64,000 bases of DNA from Yinghuangia sp045039925 (GCA_045039925.1 CP108400.1:558001-622000); one strand, 5' to 3'; positions 50,768 to 60,716 are shown, counted from the first letter of the stretch. Notes: generated from the letters alone by a model not told the origin. Made by a program: numbers and translations.

Positions 50768-53464
50768 TCAGACGACCCGGGCCGAGGTGTTGGGCAGGCA
50801 GATGGTGAGTGTGCCGCCGGTCGCCGGGTCGACGACCACCGCGCGCCCCGGGCGGGGCTGCCCGCGCACCGCGTCGGGCGACAGCCGTACGCCGAGCAGG
50901 TCGCCCTCGACGATGGTCTGCGGCGCGATGAGCGCTCCGCTGCGGGCCCGGCGGGCCTCGCCGAGCCAGCCGAACATGTGCTGCGTGACGACCTCGGACA
51001 CCCCCGCGTAGACCAGCGCCGTACCGCGGTCCCGGCCGGACGCCACGATGCCGCGCAGCACCGGGTCGGCCAGGCAGTTCGTGTGCATGTCGGCGTCGTC
51101 GACGACGACCACGACCGGCGCCCCCTCGGCCCGGGCCAGCGCGTCGAGCAGCGGCTGCTCGGCGAGGTCGGCGCCGGGCAGGTGGGCGACGACGTGCGGA
51201 TGGGCGACGAGTGCGCGCAGCGGGGTGTCGCGCGGCGTGACGAGGATCGCGCGGGTGCCGCAGGCGAGCAGGGACGCGGACATCGTCACCAGCGTCGTCT
51301 CGCGGCGCCGCAGTTCGGCGCCGATCGAGGTCAGCGCCCGCTCCGTCAGGTGCGGGTCCAGGTCGGTGACCATGCCCAGGGTGTGCGGGAGGTCGACGCA
51401 GTCCTTGAACGCCGCGCCGCCCTTGTGGTCGATCAGCACGAACACCATCTCGTCGGGGCGGTTGCCCGCCGCCAGGCCCGCCACCAACGACTGCAACAGC
51501 TCGGACTAGCCCGCACCCGTCGTCCCCGCGACCAGGGCGTGCGGACCGTGGCGCACCACGTCGGGCAGCGTTCCGGCCCGGTCGCGCGAGCCGTCGCGGA
51601 GTGGTGCGAGGGCACGGGCGCCCCGCTCGCACCACGCGGCGGCGACCAGGTCCGGGCGTACGCCGCGCAGGTCCGCGTTGCCGGGCAGCCGCACCGTCAT
51701 GGCGTCGGAGGCGGGCAGCACGACGGCGAACGTCTCCTCGGGGAGCAGGCGTTCGGCGCGGTCCAGGCAGATGGCGTAGACGCCGACCGACGGCCCGTCC
51801 CGCAGGATCTGCACGACACCGGACACCTCGCGCAGCCGCCGGGCCCCGTCCAGCACCACGACCAGCTCGGGTTCGTCGTGCAGCGCCGACGACATCGTGG
51901 AACGGCGGGTCTTCAGGCGGGCGTTGACGGTCGCCACGATCTCGGCGACCTGGGCGGCGACGGTCTCGCCGTCGGTGCCGAGGTTGACGTACGGACCGCC
52001 CGAGCTGCCGGACGAACTGTGCGGCAGCCAGCGGCACCAGCTCCACTCGTCCACGGTCCCGGCATCGCACAGGACGTGCAGCCGGACGTCGCGCGGGCTG
52101 TGCAGCACCGCGACCTGGGTGACCAACCAGCGTGCCAGGCCGTAGCGGTGCCGGTGGTCGCCGGCGATCCCGAGGACACCCGCCTCGGGCAGCGGGATCT
52201 GCACGGGGACGTCGCGGGCGATCGGCCGGACGGTCCTGCGGTGGTCGTCCTGCTCGGGGTCGTCGATCGTGACCTCGGAGGGCAGGTCGGCGGTCCCGAC
52301 CCGGAGCAGCAGCCGGTCGAGGTCGGTCCGGCGGCGCTCCCAGAGGCGGCGGCCCGGGCCGGTGGCGATGAGCATGGTCTCGGCGGGATCGGGCCCCGCG
52401 TGCCGGCGCACGGCGCGCTCGTCCTCGACGGCCTCGTCGGCCTCGTCGGCCTCGGCGTTCAACTCGGCCCTGCGCACCCGGTATTTGGCGGTCTCGCGGC
52501 GGAAGTGGGTCTTGCCGTAGCGGTTGTCGGAGACATATGCGGCGATCGCCAGCACCGGCGAGAACACCGCGAAGATCAAGAAGTACGAGGACTTCAGCAG
52601 GAAGGCCATCGCCACACCGATGGCCAGCGGCGCCAGGGACATGAGCACGGGCAGCGGCCGCCGCTGCGGGGGGTGGGCCGGGTGCGGCAGCATGATGCGG
52701 ACCGGTTCGAGCACCGGGGAGATGCGCGGCGGCCTGTTGTACTCGACGCCGAGCCCGTCGGGGGTGGGCTCGACCGCGGCGTCGGCGCGGAACGGCTCGT
52801 GCAGTGCCAGGAGTTGGTCGCCGACGGCCAGGAAGGAGCCGGGCCGCCACACGCGCGGCGCGTCGAGCGCGGTGCCGTCGAGCTCGGCGTGGGCACCGGG
52901 GTGCGGCTCGATGGTGGTGACGCCGTCGGCGGCGACGGTGACCGTGGCCGCGCGGGCCGGCAGGCCGGGACGGGGTGCGCGGGGCGGGGTGCCGGGGCCG
53001 GTGCGGACCACCGGGTGCGCGTCGGTCGATTCGCCGGGCTCGGGGTCCGCGGGGCGCAGCGCGCATCCCGGCGCGTCGCCCAGGTCGTACACGCCCATGT
53101 CGAGGGCCCAGACGCGCCCGGAGCGCGGTCCGGAGACCGTGCGGATCTCCACCAGCGCGCCGGTCGTGTCGCCGGACGGGTCGGCCGGGGTGCGGCGGGG
53201 TGCGTCGGCGGGCTTCCTCGGGAGCGGCGCGCCGACGCCGATGCGGGCGCCGGGTAGCAGGGGGATGTCGCGGAGCGGGGTGTCCGGGTCGAGGCGCCGC
53301 TCGCCGTGGTAGAGGACGTCGGCCCCGGCGGCGGGTACCGGCAGCGCGCGGGCGGCTTCGAGGCAGTCGGCGACCGTGCGCACGGTGGTGTCTCCATGCG
53401 CACCCAGCACGGCTTCGGCGGTGGATCCGTCCTGGGGGTCCACCAGGCTGATGGGCAGGGCCAT
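50768..53464 (-). pseudogene. EccC-like FtsK/SpoIIIE ATPase with an in-frame amber codon at the Walker A lysine
   Basis: ATG 53464 follows GGAGGAG. The first 652 residues hold a ubiquitin-like/FHA-type N-terminus, two membrane segments (LPVLMSLAPLAIGVAMAFLL and YFLIFAVFSPVLAIAAYV) and the start of an FtsK/SpoIIIE domain. The Walker A loop reads GTTGAG, then TAG at 51506-51508 where Lys (AAG, one base different) is expected, then SELLQSLVAG in the same frame, continuing to 50768 with IDHKGG and a second, weaker NTPase-like half (VVVVVDDADM). Without the stop the protein would be about 898 residues. Proteins of this type power type VII-like secretion. Either a recent inactivating mutation or a sequencing error; a downstream TTG at 51496 could start the rest. 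Confidence 0.8.
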
Positions 53465-53506
53465 GGGTTTGCTCCTCCCGTGCGTCGCAATGGGGGTGGC
53501 AGTTCG

Positions 53507-54835
53507 TCAGTCGCGCGTTGTCCACCGGCCGAGCGGCAGCGGCGTGCGGCGCGTCGGCTCGGGCTCGTCGAAGTCGTCCTCGGGGTCGTACCGGTCGCGG
53601 TCGAAGCTGTCAGGGTCATGGCTGTCGAGGCCGTACCGGTCGGGGGCGTATCCGTCGGGCGCCTCCACCAGGTCCGCGGCGCGGGGCGGGGCGGCGAACA
53701 CGCCGTTGCCGGAGCGTCCGGCGCCGGCGGCCGCACCGGTGTCGTCGGCGCGTGCGGCCGTCGGCGCGGTGGCCGAGGGGAGAGCGGCCACCGCGCGGCC
53801 GAGCCCGAGACTGGAGCCGGTGAGGCCAAGGGCCTCGGCACGCAGTACGCCGCGCTCGGACACGCCGAACACCCAACGGGCGTCCGCGCTCGTCCCGATC
53901 GCCAGCGCCTTGACGCGCGGCGTCAGCGCGGCCAGGGCGTCCAGGTCCCCCGCCGTGGGGTCGGCACAGACGACGAACTGGCGTGTGTCGGCGCCCTCCA
54001 GGCCGGCGATGGCGTCCGCGAGGTCCGGGCTGTCGGTGCCGCGCGCGGTACGCCCGGTGTGCACGACCCGGCCGGCACCGGCCGCCGTGACCTGGTCGCC
54101 GATCGCGCGGACGAGAGCCAGGCTCTCGTTCCAGTCGCCGTCCACCGCGACGACGCCGGGCGACTTCGGCTGCGGGGCGGGGGCCGCGGCAGGCGCGGTC
54201 GGCGCGCCGCCCTGCGGGGCCGCCTTGTTCTCGTTGCCCGAACTAGCGGGGTTGCGCGTGGGGTTCGTCGCCGCGGCGCTCGGCCGCGGCGGGGCGACGA
54301 CGGGTGCGGCCTGCGGCGCCTGCGCGACCGGTGCCGGCGGCTGGGGCGCGGGCCGGGCCGGGGCCTGCGCGACCGGCGGCGGGGCGGTGGGCATGCCCCC
54401 GAACTCCACGCCGGACGCGCCTCGGTCGGCGTCGCCCGGGAGTTGGACGAACCAGCCCGGCAGGACGTCCTCGGGGTTCTCCAGACAGCGCAGTCCGGCG
54501 TCGTTGGGGACGAACGGCTGCGGCTTGTTCTTGTTGAGCCTGCCGATCTCCGTCCAGCGATCGCCGTTGTGTAGTGTGCGCTGGGCAATCTGGAAGAGGT
54601 CGTCCTTCCTGCCGCCGTTCTGCTTGATCGAGCGGACCTTCACGTACGGAACGGCCTTGGTGGGTACGGCGGCGTCGCAACTCGCGGCGTACGCGGTGCC
54701 GGCCAGCGGCGGGGCGAGGACAAGGAGCACGGCCGAGGCACCAAGCGAACCTGTCGCGGCAACTGCCCTGCGGCGCCGATGCTTTCGAGATGAACCGAGA
54801 CTTGTCGGGGCCGCGACGCGGGGTGAGGTGGCCAC
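53507..54835 (-). CDS. LysM-domain protein with membrane anchor, associated with the EccC-like gene
   Basis: 442 residues from a GTG at 54835 with AAGGAGG upstream. A hydrophobic segment near the N-terminus (VAATGSLGASAVLLVLAPPL) after an Arg-rich run gives a membrane anchor or signal. A LysM-like domain follows (DDLFQIAQRTLHNGDRWTEI and LPGWFVQLP), then a Pro/Ala-rich stretch and a C-terminal domain with WNESLALVRAIGDQV and a region rich in Asp, Arg and Tyr. LysM should bind peptidoglycan. It precedes the EccC-like gene by 42 bp in the same direction, so both probably act in one envelope or secretion locus. Confidence 0.75.
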   Translation of the reverse strand: MATSPRVAAPTSLGSSRKHRRRRAVAATGSLGASAVLLVLAPPLAGTAYAASCDAAVPTKAVPYVKVRSIKQNGGRKDDLFQIAQRTLHNGDRWTEIGRLNKNKPQPFVPNDAGLRCLENPEDVLPGWFVQLPGDADRGASGVEFGGMPTAPPPVAQAPARPAPQPPAPVAQAPQAAPVVAPPRPSAAATNPTRNPASSGNENKAAPQGGAPTAPAAAPAPQPKSPGVVAVDGDWNESLALVRAIGDQVTAAGAGRVVHTGRTARGTDSPDLADAIAGLEGADTRQFVVCADPTAGDLDALAALTPRVKALAIGTSADARWVFGVSERGVLRAEALGLTGSSLGLGRAVAALPSATAPTAARADDTGAAAGAGRSGNGVFAAPPRAADLVEAPDGYAPDRYGLDSHDPDSFDRDRYDPEDDFDEPEPTRRTPLPLGRWTTRD

Positions 54836-54968
54836 CCGTACCCTCCTTCCGTGCCGTCCACCCGGAAGCGCTCGGGCGGATCGCGGGACTCCGCCGCCCG
54901 TCGGGCACCGGTACCGCCCGGTACGCGGTCCCGGCGGCGCGCGGTTCAAACCGGTCCGGAAAACTTCT

Positions 54969-54995
54969 GGAACCTCAAATTCCGCGCATCGCGTG
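54969..54995 (+). promoter_or_regulatory. Candidate ECF-type promoter of the sigma factor gene
   Basis: GGAACC at 54969-54974 and CGTG at 54992-54995 are separated by 17 bp, matching the -35/-10 pattern of ECF sigma factors. It lies about 75 bp upstream of the sigma gene and could give autoregulation. Confidence 0.5.
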
Positions 54996-55071
54996 CTGTG
55001 CGGGAAACATGACGGCGCTAGCCTTCCCGCGACAGCCAACCCGTCGGCCGAGGAATCGAGGACACGGAGTC

Positions 55072-55776
55072 ATGAAGATCTTCTCCGCCCGGGGCGGACG
55101 GTCGTGGGGCCGTTCGGCGGGTGGCTTGGCGGCCGTACCGGCCGACAACGCGAGCGTGCCCGCCGCGCGCGCCGCCGACGAAGACGTGTCGGCGGCCACG
55201 CGGTCCGAGGACGGGCGGATACCCGGGGAGCCGGCCGCGGCTCCCCCGCCCTCCGACCGCCCCGCGCGCGGCGACGAGGTCGCCGAATCGTTGTACCGCC
55301 GGTATTCGGTGCCGCTGCTGTCGTTCTGTCTCAAGCAGACGGGCGGCGACCGGCAGTGGGCCGAGGATGTCGTCCAGGAGACCCTGGTGCGTGCGTGGCG
55401 CAACGCCGACCGCATCGACCCGAACGACGAAGCACGATCCCTCATGCCGTGGTTGGCGACGGTCGCCCGGCGTATCGTGATCGACGACCGAAGAGCCAAA
55501 AGTGCGCGCCCCCAGGAAGTGAACCCGGAGCCGTTGGAGTACGTACCAGCTGACGACCAGGTCGAACCACTGCTGCGTAGCATGGTTGTGGCCGATGCCC
55601 TGCAGTCGCTGTCCCAGGCGCACCGCGAGGTGTTGGTCGAGACGGTGCTGCGCGATCGCAGCGTGAACCAGGCGGCCGAGGCCCTCGGCATCCCGGTCGG
55701 CACGGTCAAGTCCCGCGTGTACTACGCGGTGCGGGCACTGAAGCTCGCACTCGAAGAGAGAGGGGTGAACGCATGA
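55072..55776 (+). CDS. ECF RNA polymerase sigma factor (SigL/SigK-like)
   Basis: 234 residues; CGGAG precedes the ATG. After a long, Ala/Pro-rich N-terminus of about 65 residues comes sigma region 2 (ESLYRRYSVPLLSFCLKQTGGDRQWAEDVVQETLVRAWRNA) and region 4 (ALQSLSQAHREVLVETVLRDRSVNQAAEALGIPVGTVKSRVYYAVRALK). It directs RNA polymerase to stress or envelope genes. It is coupled by ATGA to its anti-sigma factor and divergent from the LysM/EccC-like genes, which may belong to its regulon. Confidence 0.93.
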   Translation: MKIFSARGGRSWGRSAGGLAAVPADNASVPAARAADEDVSAATRSEDGRIPGEPAAAPPPSDRPARGDEVAESLYRRYSVPLLSFCLKQTGGDRQWAEDVVQETLVRAWRNADRIDPNDEARSLMPWLATVARRIVIDDRRAKSARPQEVNPEPLEYVPADDQVEPLLRSMVVADALQSLSQAHREVLVETVLRDRSVNQAAEALGIPVGTVKSRVYYAVRALKLALEERGVNA

Positions 55777-56588
55777 GCGCGCCAGTCGAGCACACCGATG
55801 TGGGCGCGTACGCCCTGGGCCTCCTCGAGGAGGAAGACCGAGACGCCTTCGAAGCACACCTGGTCACCTGCGACAGGTGCCAGGCGGAGCTGGACGAACT
55901 GGGGCACATGCGCGGCCTGTTCGCGGATGTCGAGGCGGAGGCGTTCACGCCGGTGCCGGAGATCTGGGAACCGAGCGGCGCGCCGCGGGCCGCCCGGTTT
56001 CCGGCCCCTGTCGTCCCGCACGTCGAGACGGCGTCGGAGGCGGCGTTCCCAGGGGCGCCCGTAGCGGATCCGTCCGGGGCACCGGTCGTCGACCTCGGCG
56101 CCCGCCGTTCCGCGAGGGAACGCGCACGCCGGTTCGGGATCGGGATCGCCGCGGCTGCGGCGGCCGCCATCCTGCTGGTCGCGGGCGTCGGCCTCGGCGG
56201 CGGATTCGAGTCCTCCCCCGAGGCCGGGCACATGAGTCCGGCGGGCGAGCTGCTGGTGGCCGGCGATCGCCATCCCGCGAACGGCTATGTGCAGGGGCCG
56301 GACGGCGTCCAGGGCTACCTCGGCCTGGACTCCAAAGGCTGGGGCAGCCACATCGGTCTCGAACTCAAGGGCCTGCGTGGACCGTTGCGCTGCAATCTGA
56401 TCGCCGTCGGCAAGGACGGGACGTCAGAGGTCATGGGCACCTGGTCCGTGCCGGCGTCGGGCTACGGCGTGCCGGAGAACACGAAGCCGCTGATCTTCCA
56501 TGGCGGCACCTCGATGAACAAGGACGCCATCGACCACTTCGAGGTCCGCACTGTGGAGGGCAGGACGCTGCTCTCCATTCCGATGTGA
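55773..56588 (+). CDS. Membrane zinc-finger anti-sigma factor
   Basis: 271 residues starting within the sigma stop codon. The ZAS motif is His29, Cys33 and Cys36 (AHLVTCDRCQAEL), one membrane segment follows near residues 130-150 (IAAAAAAAILLVAGVGLGG), and about 120 extracytoplasmic residues end with a sensor-like domain (GSHIGLELKGLRGPLRCNLIAVGKDG). It resembles RslA/RskA proteins, which hold the sigma factor at the membrane until a redox or envelope signal releases it. Confidence 0.92.
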   Translation: MSAPVEHTDVGAYALGLLEEEDRDAFEAHLVTCDRCQAELDELGHMRGLFADVEAEAFTPVPEIWEPSGAPRAARFPAPVVPHVETASEAAFPGAPVADPSGAPVVDLGARRSARERARRFGIGIAAAAAAAILLVAGVGLGGGFESSPEAGHMSPAGELLVAGDRHPANGYVQGPDGVQGYLGLDSKGWGSHIGLELKGLRGPLRCNLIAVGKDGTSEVMGTWSVPASGYGVPENTKPLIFHGGTSMNKDAIDHFEVRTVEGRTLLSIPM

Positions 56589-56656
56589 GCTTTCGATGTG
56601 ATCTTTCGATGTGATCCGAGAGCGGGCCCCGCGCATCGCGCGCGGGGCCCGCTCTC
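56578..56656 (+). terminator. Tandem repeats and strong terminator after the sigma/anti-sigma operon
   Basis: A perfect 17-bp stem at 56618-56634 and 56640-56656 with a 5-nt loop forms a strong terminator. Just before it, TTTCGATGTGATC is repeated at 56591-56603 and 56604-56616, with a degenerate third copy across the stop codon at 56578. Confidence 0.85.
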
Positions 56657-56676
56657 GCGTTCCTGTCCCGCGCCCG

Positions 56677-57612
56677 TCAGGCGCGGCAGCTCAGTGGCTT
56701 GCCGCCGTTGAACGCGACCATGTCGGCGAGCGCCCCGAAGACGTCGACGTCGACGCCGTCGAGTTCCGCGTAGGCGGAGTGCAGGTTGCCGACGAGCCGT
56801 TCGCTGTCGGTGAGCGCCGCGAAGTCGCCCAGGTCCGTCTCGCGCGCGAGGGACAGCGGGTCGAGTCCGGCCTCGCGGCCCCGCAGCGCCGTCTCCTGAA
56901 CGAAGGCGGCGTAGCCGGCCGCGACGTCGATCTGGTCGGGGCCGCAGACCGGGCCGTGCCCCGGGACCAGCGTGTGCGCCCCGAACTCCCGCAGGCGCTC
57001 CAGGGCTTGCAGGTACCCGCCCGGCGAGCCCATGAGCAGGAACGGGGTACCGCCGTTGAAGATCAGGTCGCCGGTGAACATCACGCCCTGGTCCGGCAGC
57101 CACACCACCGAGTCGTTCGAGGTGTGCGCCGAGACCCCGAAGTGGCGTACCTCGGCCCGGATTTCCCCGGCGTGCAGGGTGATCGACTCGGTGAAGGTGA
57201 GGAACGGCGCCACGGCGCGCAGGTCGCCCCAGTCGACGCCGGGCCACACCAGTTCGCGTTCGATGATGCCGTACTTGAGGATCTCCGTCCGGGTCTTCTC
57301 CTGCGCGACGATCGTCGCGGCGGGGAACAGGTAGTTGCCGTGCGTATGGTCGCCGTGGTGGTGCGTGTTGACGAGAGTGCGTACCGGCGCACCGCCCGAC
57401 ACGCAGGCAATCGTGTCCAGGTAGGCCCGCGTACGGGCCTCGGTGGCGCAGGTGTCGATGGCGACCACGCCGCCGTCGCCGACCAGGAACCCGGTGTTGT
57501 TGATCCACCAGGTGCCGTCGGGCTGTATGTACGCGAACGCCCCGTCGGCGACCTCCTCGACGCGGGGCGGCTCGATCGTGCCGGTCCCCTGGATGTGCTG
57601 GGACACGCTCAT
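56677..57612 (-). CDS. MBL-fold metallo-hydrolase
   Basis: 311 residues with GGGGGAG upstream of the ATG. THHHGDHTHGN is the HxHxDH zinc motif; further ligands are in HTSNDSVVW, FTGDLIFNGG and VPGHGPVCGP. The family includes glyoxalase II-, lactonase- and quorum-quenching-type enzymes; no clue favours one. Convergent with the anti-sigma gene and divergent from the esterase. Confidence 0.9.
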   Translation of the reverse strand: MSVSQHIQGTGTIEPPRVEEVADGAFAYIQPDGTWWINNTGFLVGDGGVVAIDTCATEARTRAYLDTIACVSGGAPVRTLVNTHHHGDHTHGNYLFPAATIVAQEKTRTEILKYGIIERELVWPGVDWGDLRAVAPFLTFTESITLHAGEIRAEVRHFGVSAHTSNDSVVWLPDQGVMFTGDLIFNGGTPFLLMGSPGGYLQALERLREFGAHTLVPGHGPVCGPDQIDVAAGYAAFVQETALRGREAGLDPLSLARETDLGDFAALTDSERLVGNLHSAYAELDGVDVDVFGALADMVAFNGGKPLSCRA

Positions 57613-57836
57613 GGTGGTCTCCCCCTGGCGGTCGACTGTGCCAGGTACTGGCATACACCGCCCGGCGGTTCCGACACCATCACCCGCCCCGGTACCGGGC
57701 CGCGTGTCGCCGGGGTGGGGGAATCCTGCATTCCGCGCGCATTCCTGGTGGTCATGCATCGGCCGGTGTACTCTCCCCCCAATTACTTCACAGCCAGAAA
57801 TAATAGGGTGCCTGCCCCCGTCCCCGTGGAGGCGTG

Positions 57837-59450
57837 ATGCACAGACCCGGACAACGCCGTTGCGGTCCCCTGCGATTGCGGGCCCGCGCGATCTCCTTGG
57901 CAACCGCCCTCGGCGTGCTCGCCATGCTCGCCGGCGCCGGACCGGCAGCCGCCGGACGGGGCGGCTCCCCCGCACCCGTCGCCGCCACGGGCAGCGGCGT
58001 GGTACGCGGCCAAGTCGTCGACGGCGCGGAGCAGTTCCTCGGACTTCCGTACGCCGCGCCGCCAGTGGGCGACCGCCGCTTCCGCGCCCCGCAACCGCCG
58101 GCCCGCTGGTCCGCCGTCCGCGACGCGACCGCGCAGGGCCCGGCGTGCGTGCAGTTCGCGCCCTTCGGCATCGACCCCGCGCAGCCCCGCAGCGAGGACT
58201 GTCTGAACCTGGACGTCTACCGGCCCCGCGGCACGCGGCCGGGCACCGGACTGCCGGTGGTGTTCTGGATCCACGGCGGCGGCTTCGTGCAGGGCACCGG
58301 AACGCAGTTCGCCGGCCGCACCATGGCGGACGACCACAACGTCATCGTCGTGAGCATCAACTACCGCCTGGGCGCACTCGGCTACCTCGGTCTGCCGGGC
58401 TTCGACGCGGAGACGCCCGAGGGATCCGGCAACTGGGGCCTGCTCGACCAGATCACCGCGCTGCGCTGGACCAAGGACAACGCCAGGGCGTTGGGCGGCA
58501 ACCCGGGCAACATCACCGTCACCGGCCAATCCGCGGGCAGCGCCTCGGTCTGCGGGATCCTGGCCTCTCCCCTGGCCTCCGGCCTGGCCGCGAAGGCGGT
58601 GCTGCAGAGCGGTCCGTGCACCCTGATGGAAGCGCGTTCCCGAGCGGACGCCCACACGCAGGGCACCGCGTTCGCGGCCGGACTGGGCTGCGCCGACCCC
58701 GCGACGGCCGCCGCCTGCCTCCGCTCGGTTCCGCTGCCCGCGCTGTCCGCCGCCGGCATGCGACTGCCGGTGCCGGGCCTGACGTCGGGCGTACCCGCTC
58801 TGCCCGTCGACCCCGGGGACGCGATCGAGTCCGGCCGGTGGAACAAGATGCCCGTCGTCATCGGCAGCACCCGCTCCGAGGGCAAGATGTTCGCCCTCGA
58901 CCAGGTGGCGATGACCCCGGACCGGTACCCGGCGTTCGTGGCGCGGCAGTACGGCCCACTCGCCCCGGAAGTGCTGGCGCGCTACCCGCTGTCGGCGTAC
59001 GCCTCGCCGTTCCACGCCGTGTCGGCCCTCGTCGGCGACGCGTCGTTCATCTGCCGGACGTCCGCCACCGCGGAACTGCTGCGGCGTCAGGTTCCCACCT
59101 ACCGCTACGAGTTCGACGACCCGGACTCGCCTCCGCTGATCGGGCTCGACCTGCCCGGACTCGACATGGGCAACGCGCACAGCGCGGAACTGGCGTACCT
59201 GTTCGACTTCACGATGCAGGCGCGGCCGTTCACCGCGCGGCAGGCCGCGATGGCGGACCGCATGAAGCGCGCCTGGGCCGCGTTCGCCTGGACGGGCACG
59301 CCCAACGCCTGGGGACTGTCGCCCTGGCCGCCGCTGACAGGCCGCGGTGACGTGCTCAAGTTCCGCCCCACCGGGGACGTCCTGTTCAGGAGCTTCGACG
59401 ACGAGCACCATTGCGGATTCTGGAACTCGACCGCCGCGCCGGGACTTTGA
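57837..59450 (+). CDS. Secreted type B carboxylesterase
   Basis: 537 residues from ATG 57837 with GGAGG upstream; GTG 57834 is too close. The signal peptide (LRARAISLATALGVLAMLAGAGPAAA) is followed by the esterase core: IHGGGFVQG (oxyanion hole), GQSAGSASV with the nucleophile serine, a SEG acidic residue in STRSEGKMF and the His in MGNAHSAELAYLF. It should hydrolyse esters outside the cell. Convergent with the ROK gene across a hairpin. Confidence 0.93.
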   Translation: MHRPGQRRCGPLRLRARAISLATALGVLAMLAGAGPAAAGRGGSPAPVAATGSGVVRGQVVDGAEQFLGLPYAAPPVGDRRFRAPQPPARWSAVRDATAQGPACVQFAPFGIDPAQPRSEDCLNLDVYRPRGTRPGTGLPVVFWIHGGGFVQGTGTQFAGRTMADDHNVIVVSINYRLGALGYLGLPGFDAETPEGSGNWGLLDQITALRWTKDNARALGGNPGNITVTGQSAGSASVCGILASPLASGLAAKAVLQSGPCTLMEARSRADAHTQGTAFAAGLGCADPATAAACLRSVPLPALSAAGMRLPVPGLTSGVPALPVDPGDAIESGRWNKMPVVIGSTRSEGKMFALDQVAMTPDRYPAFVARQYGPLAPEVLARYPLSAYASPFHAVSALVGDASFICRTSATAELLRRQVPTYRYEFDDPDSPPLIGLDLPGLDMGNAHSAELAYLFDFTMQARPFTARQAAMADRMKRAWAAFAWTGTPNAWGLSPWPPLTGRGDVLKFRPTGDVLFRSFDDEHHCGFWNSTAAPGL

Positions 59451-59466
59451 CCCGGCAACGCACCTG

Positions 59467-59488
59467 ACGCGCCCGACTTGCGGCGCGT
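59467..59488. terminator. Short hairpin between esterase and ROK genes
   Basis: ACGCGCC at 59467-59473 pairs with GGCGCGT at 59482-59488, 8-nt loop. Plausible shared terminator of the two convergent genes. Confidence 0.4.
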
Positions 59489-59495
59489 GTCCCGC

Positions 59496-60716
59496 TCAAT
59501 ACCCGGCGGGGTCGTCCAGGACCAGGTCGGCCGCGAGCGCCGCCGCACCCCACACCGGTGCGGCGGCGCCGCGCGTTCCGGCCCGGGCCTCGACATCGCG
59601 GTACGCGTCGATGCCGCGCAACTCCTCGAGGGCCGCCTCGACGCGCGGGAGCACCCAGCGGGCGAGCCCGGCGTAGTGCCCGCCCAGGACCACGGCCTGC
59701 GACCCGAGGACGGTGACCAGGATGACGGCGGCTTCGCCGAGGCGTCCGCCCAGATCGTCCAGGATCCGCAGCACGCCCTTGTGCCCGCGCTCGGCGCGCG
59801 CGGCCAACTCCGCCATGGCCGCCCCGAGATCGGCGGGGTCCTCGGGCGTCAGCCTTGCCAGGCGGGCCAGTTCCGGCGGTGCGGCCACCGCCTCCAGGCA
59901 GCCCCGGCGCCCGCACCAGCAGGAGCGGCCGCGCGGTGCGACCACCAGGTGCCCGGCCTCCCCCGCTCCGCCCGAGGAGCCGCGGAAGAGGCGTCCGTCG
60001 ACGACGACGCCCGAGCCGACTCCGGCGTACCCGCTGACCACCACGAGGTGCCGGGCACCCGAATCCGGTGTCAACGCCCGGAGTTCGGCAAGTGCGGTGA
60101 GGTTGGCGTCGTTGTCCAGCAGGATCGGCAGGTCGGTCCCGGTGGCCTCGCGCAGCGCGTCGACGAGGGGTACGTGCCGCCAGCCCAGGTTCGGCGCGAA
60201 GGCCACCTCCCCGGACCCGGTGACCACCACCCCCGCGACGGCGATGCCCACGGCCGCGGGCCGCACTCCGGCGGCCTCGGCGGCCGCCAGCGCGGCACCG
60301 ACCTCGCGGGCGAGGCAGTCGGTGACAGTCTCGACGTCGCCCGGTGCGGCACCGTGCCCGACCGAACTCCGGTGCAGCTCCCGCCCCGACAGATCCACCG
60401 CGAGGGTGACGACGGCATGCGCGTCCACGTGCGCGGCGACCACGGCGACCGAGGAGCCGTCGAACGCCAGCATGCGGCGCGGGCGTCCGGCGATCCCGGC
60501 GCTCTGGCGCGTACCGGCTTCGCGGGCCATACCCGCGTCGATCAGCGCCGCGGCGAGGCTCGTCACCGCCCCCGCCGCCAGACCGGTGCGCGCGACGATT
60601 TCGGTACGGGACAACTCCCCGTGGTCCCGCAGCAGCCGCGCGACGAGCGCGAGGTTGTGCCGCCGGATCGCCGCGACATCCTGCGGCACCGAAGCGAGGG
60701 GACTGGACACGGTCAC
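59496..60716 (-). CDS. ROK-family transcriptional regulator
   Basis: 406 residues. An N-terminal winged helix (HNLALVARLLRDHGELSRTEIVARTGLAAGAVTSLAAALIDAG) is followed by the ROK sugar kinase-like domain with GIAVAGVV, LLDNDANLTALAEL and the zinc motif CWCGRRGCLE. ROK repressors respond to sugars or phosphosugars; whether it has kinase activity is unclear. No sugar gene adjoins it. The inverted-repeat element at 60759 lies just upstream. Confidence 0.93.
   Translation of the reverse strand: MTVSSPLASVPQDVAAIRRHNLALVARLLRDHGELSRTEIVARTGLAAGAVTSLAAALIDAGMAREAGTRQSAGIAGRPRRMLAFDGSSVAVVAAHVDAHAVVTLAVDLSGRELHRSSVGHGAAPGDVETVTDCLAREVGAALAAAEAAGVRPAAVGIAVAGVVVTGSGEVAFAPNLGWRHVPLVDALREATGTDLPILLDNDANLTALAELRALTPDSGARHLVVVSGYAGVGSGVVVDGRLFRGSSGGAGEAGHLVVAPRGRSCWCGRRGCLEAVAAPPELARLARLTPEDPADLGAAMAELAARAERGHKGVLRILDDLGGRLGEAAVILVTVLGSQAVVLGGHYAGLARWVLPRVEAALEELRGIDAYRDVEARAGTRGAAAPVWGAAALAADLVLDDPAGY

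Noticed and set aside
51506..51508. Programmed readthrough or pyrrolysine at the TAG codon
   Set aside because: Walker A requires lysine, a single base change explains the stop, and there is no sign of a pyrrolysine system or a readthrough context.
50559..53525. 988-codon leftward frame over the EccC-like gene
   Set aside because: Shadow frame with Arg/Pro/Gly composition. Its openness does not indicate a frameshifted real gene; the real frame is shown by conserved motifs on both sides of the amber codon.
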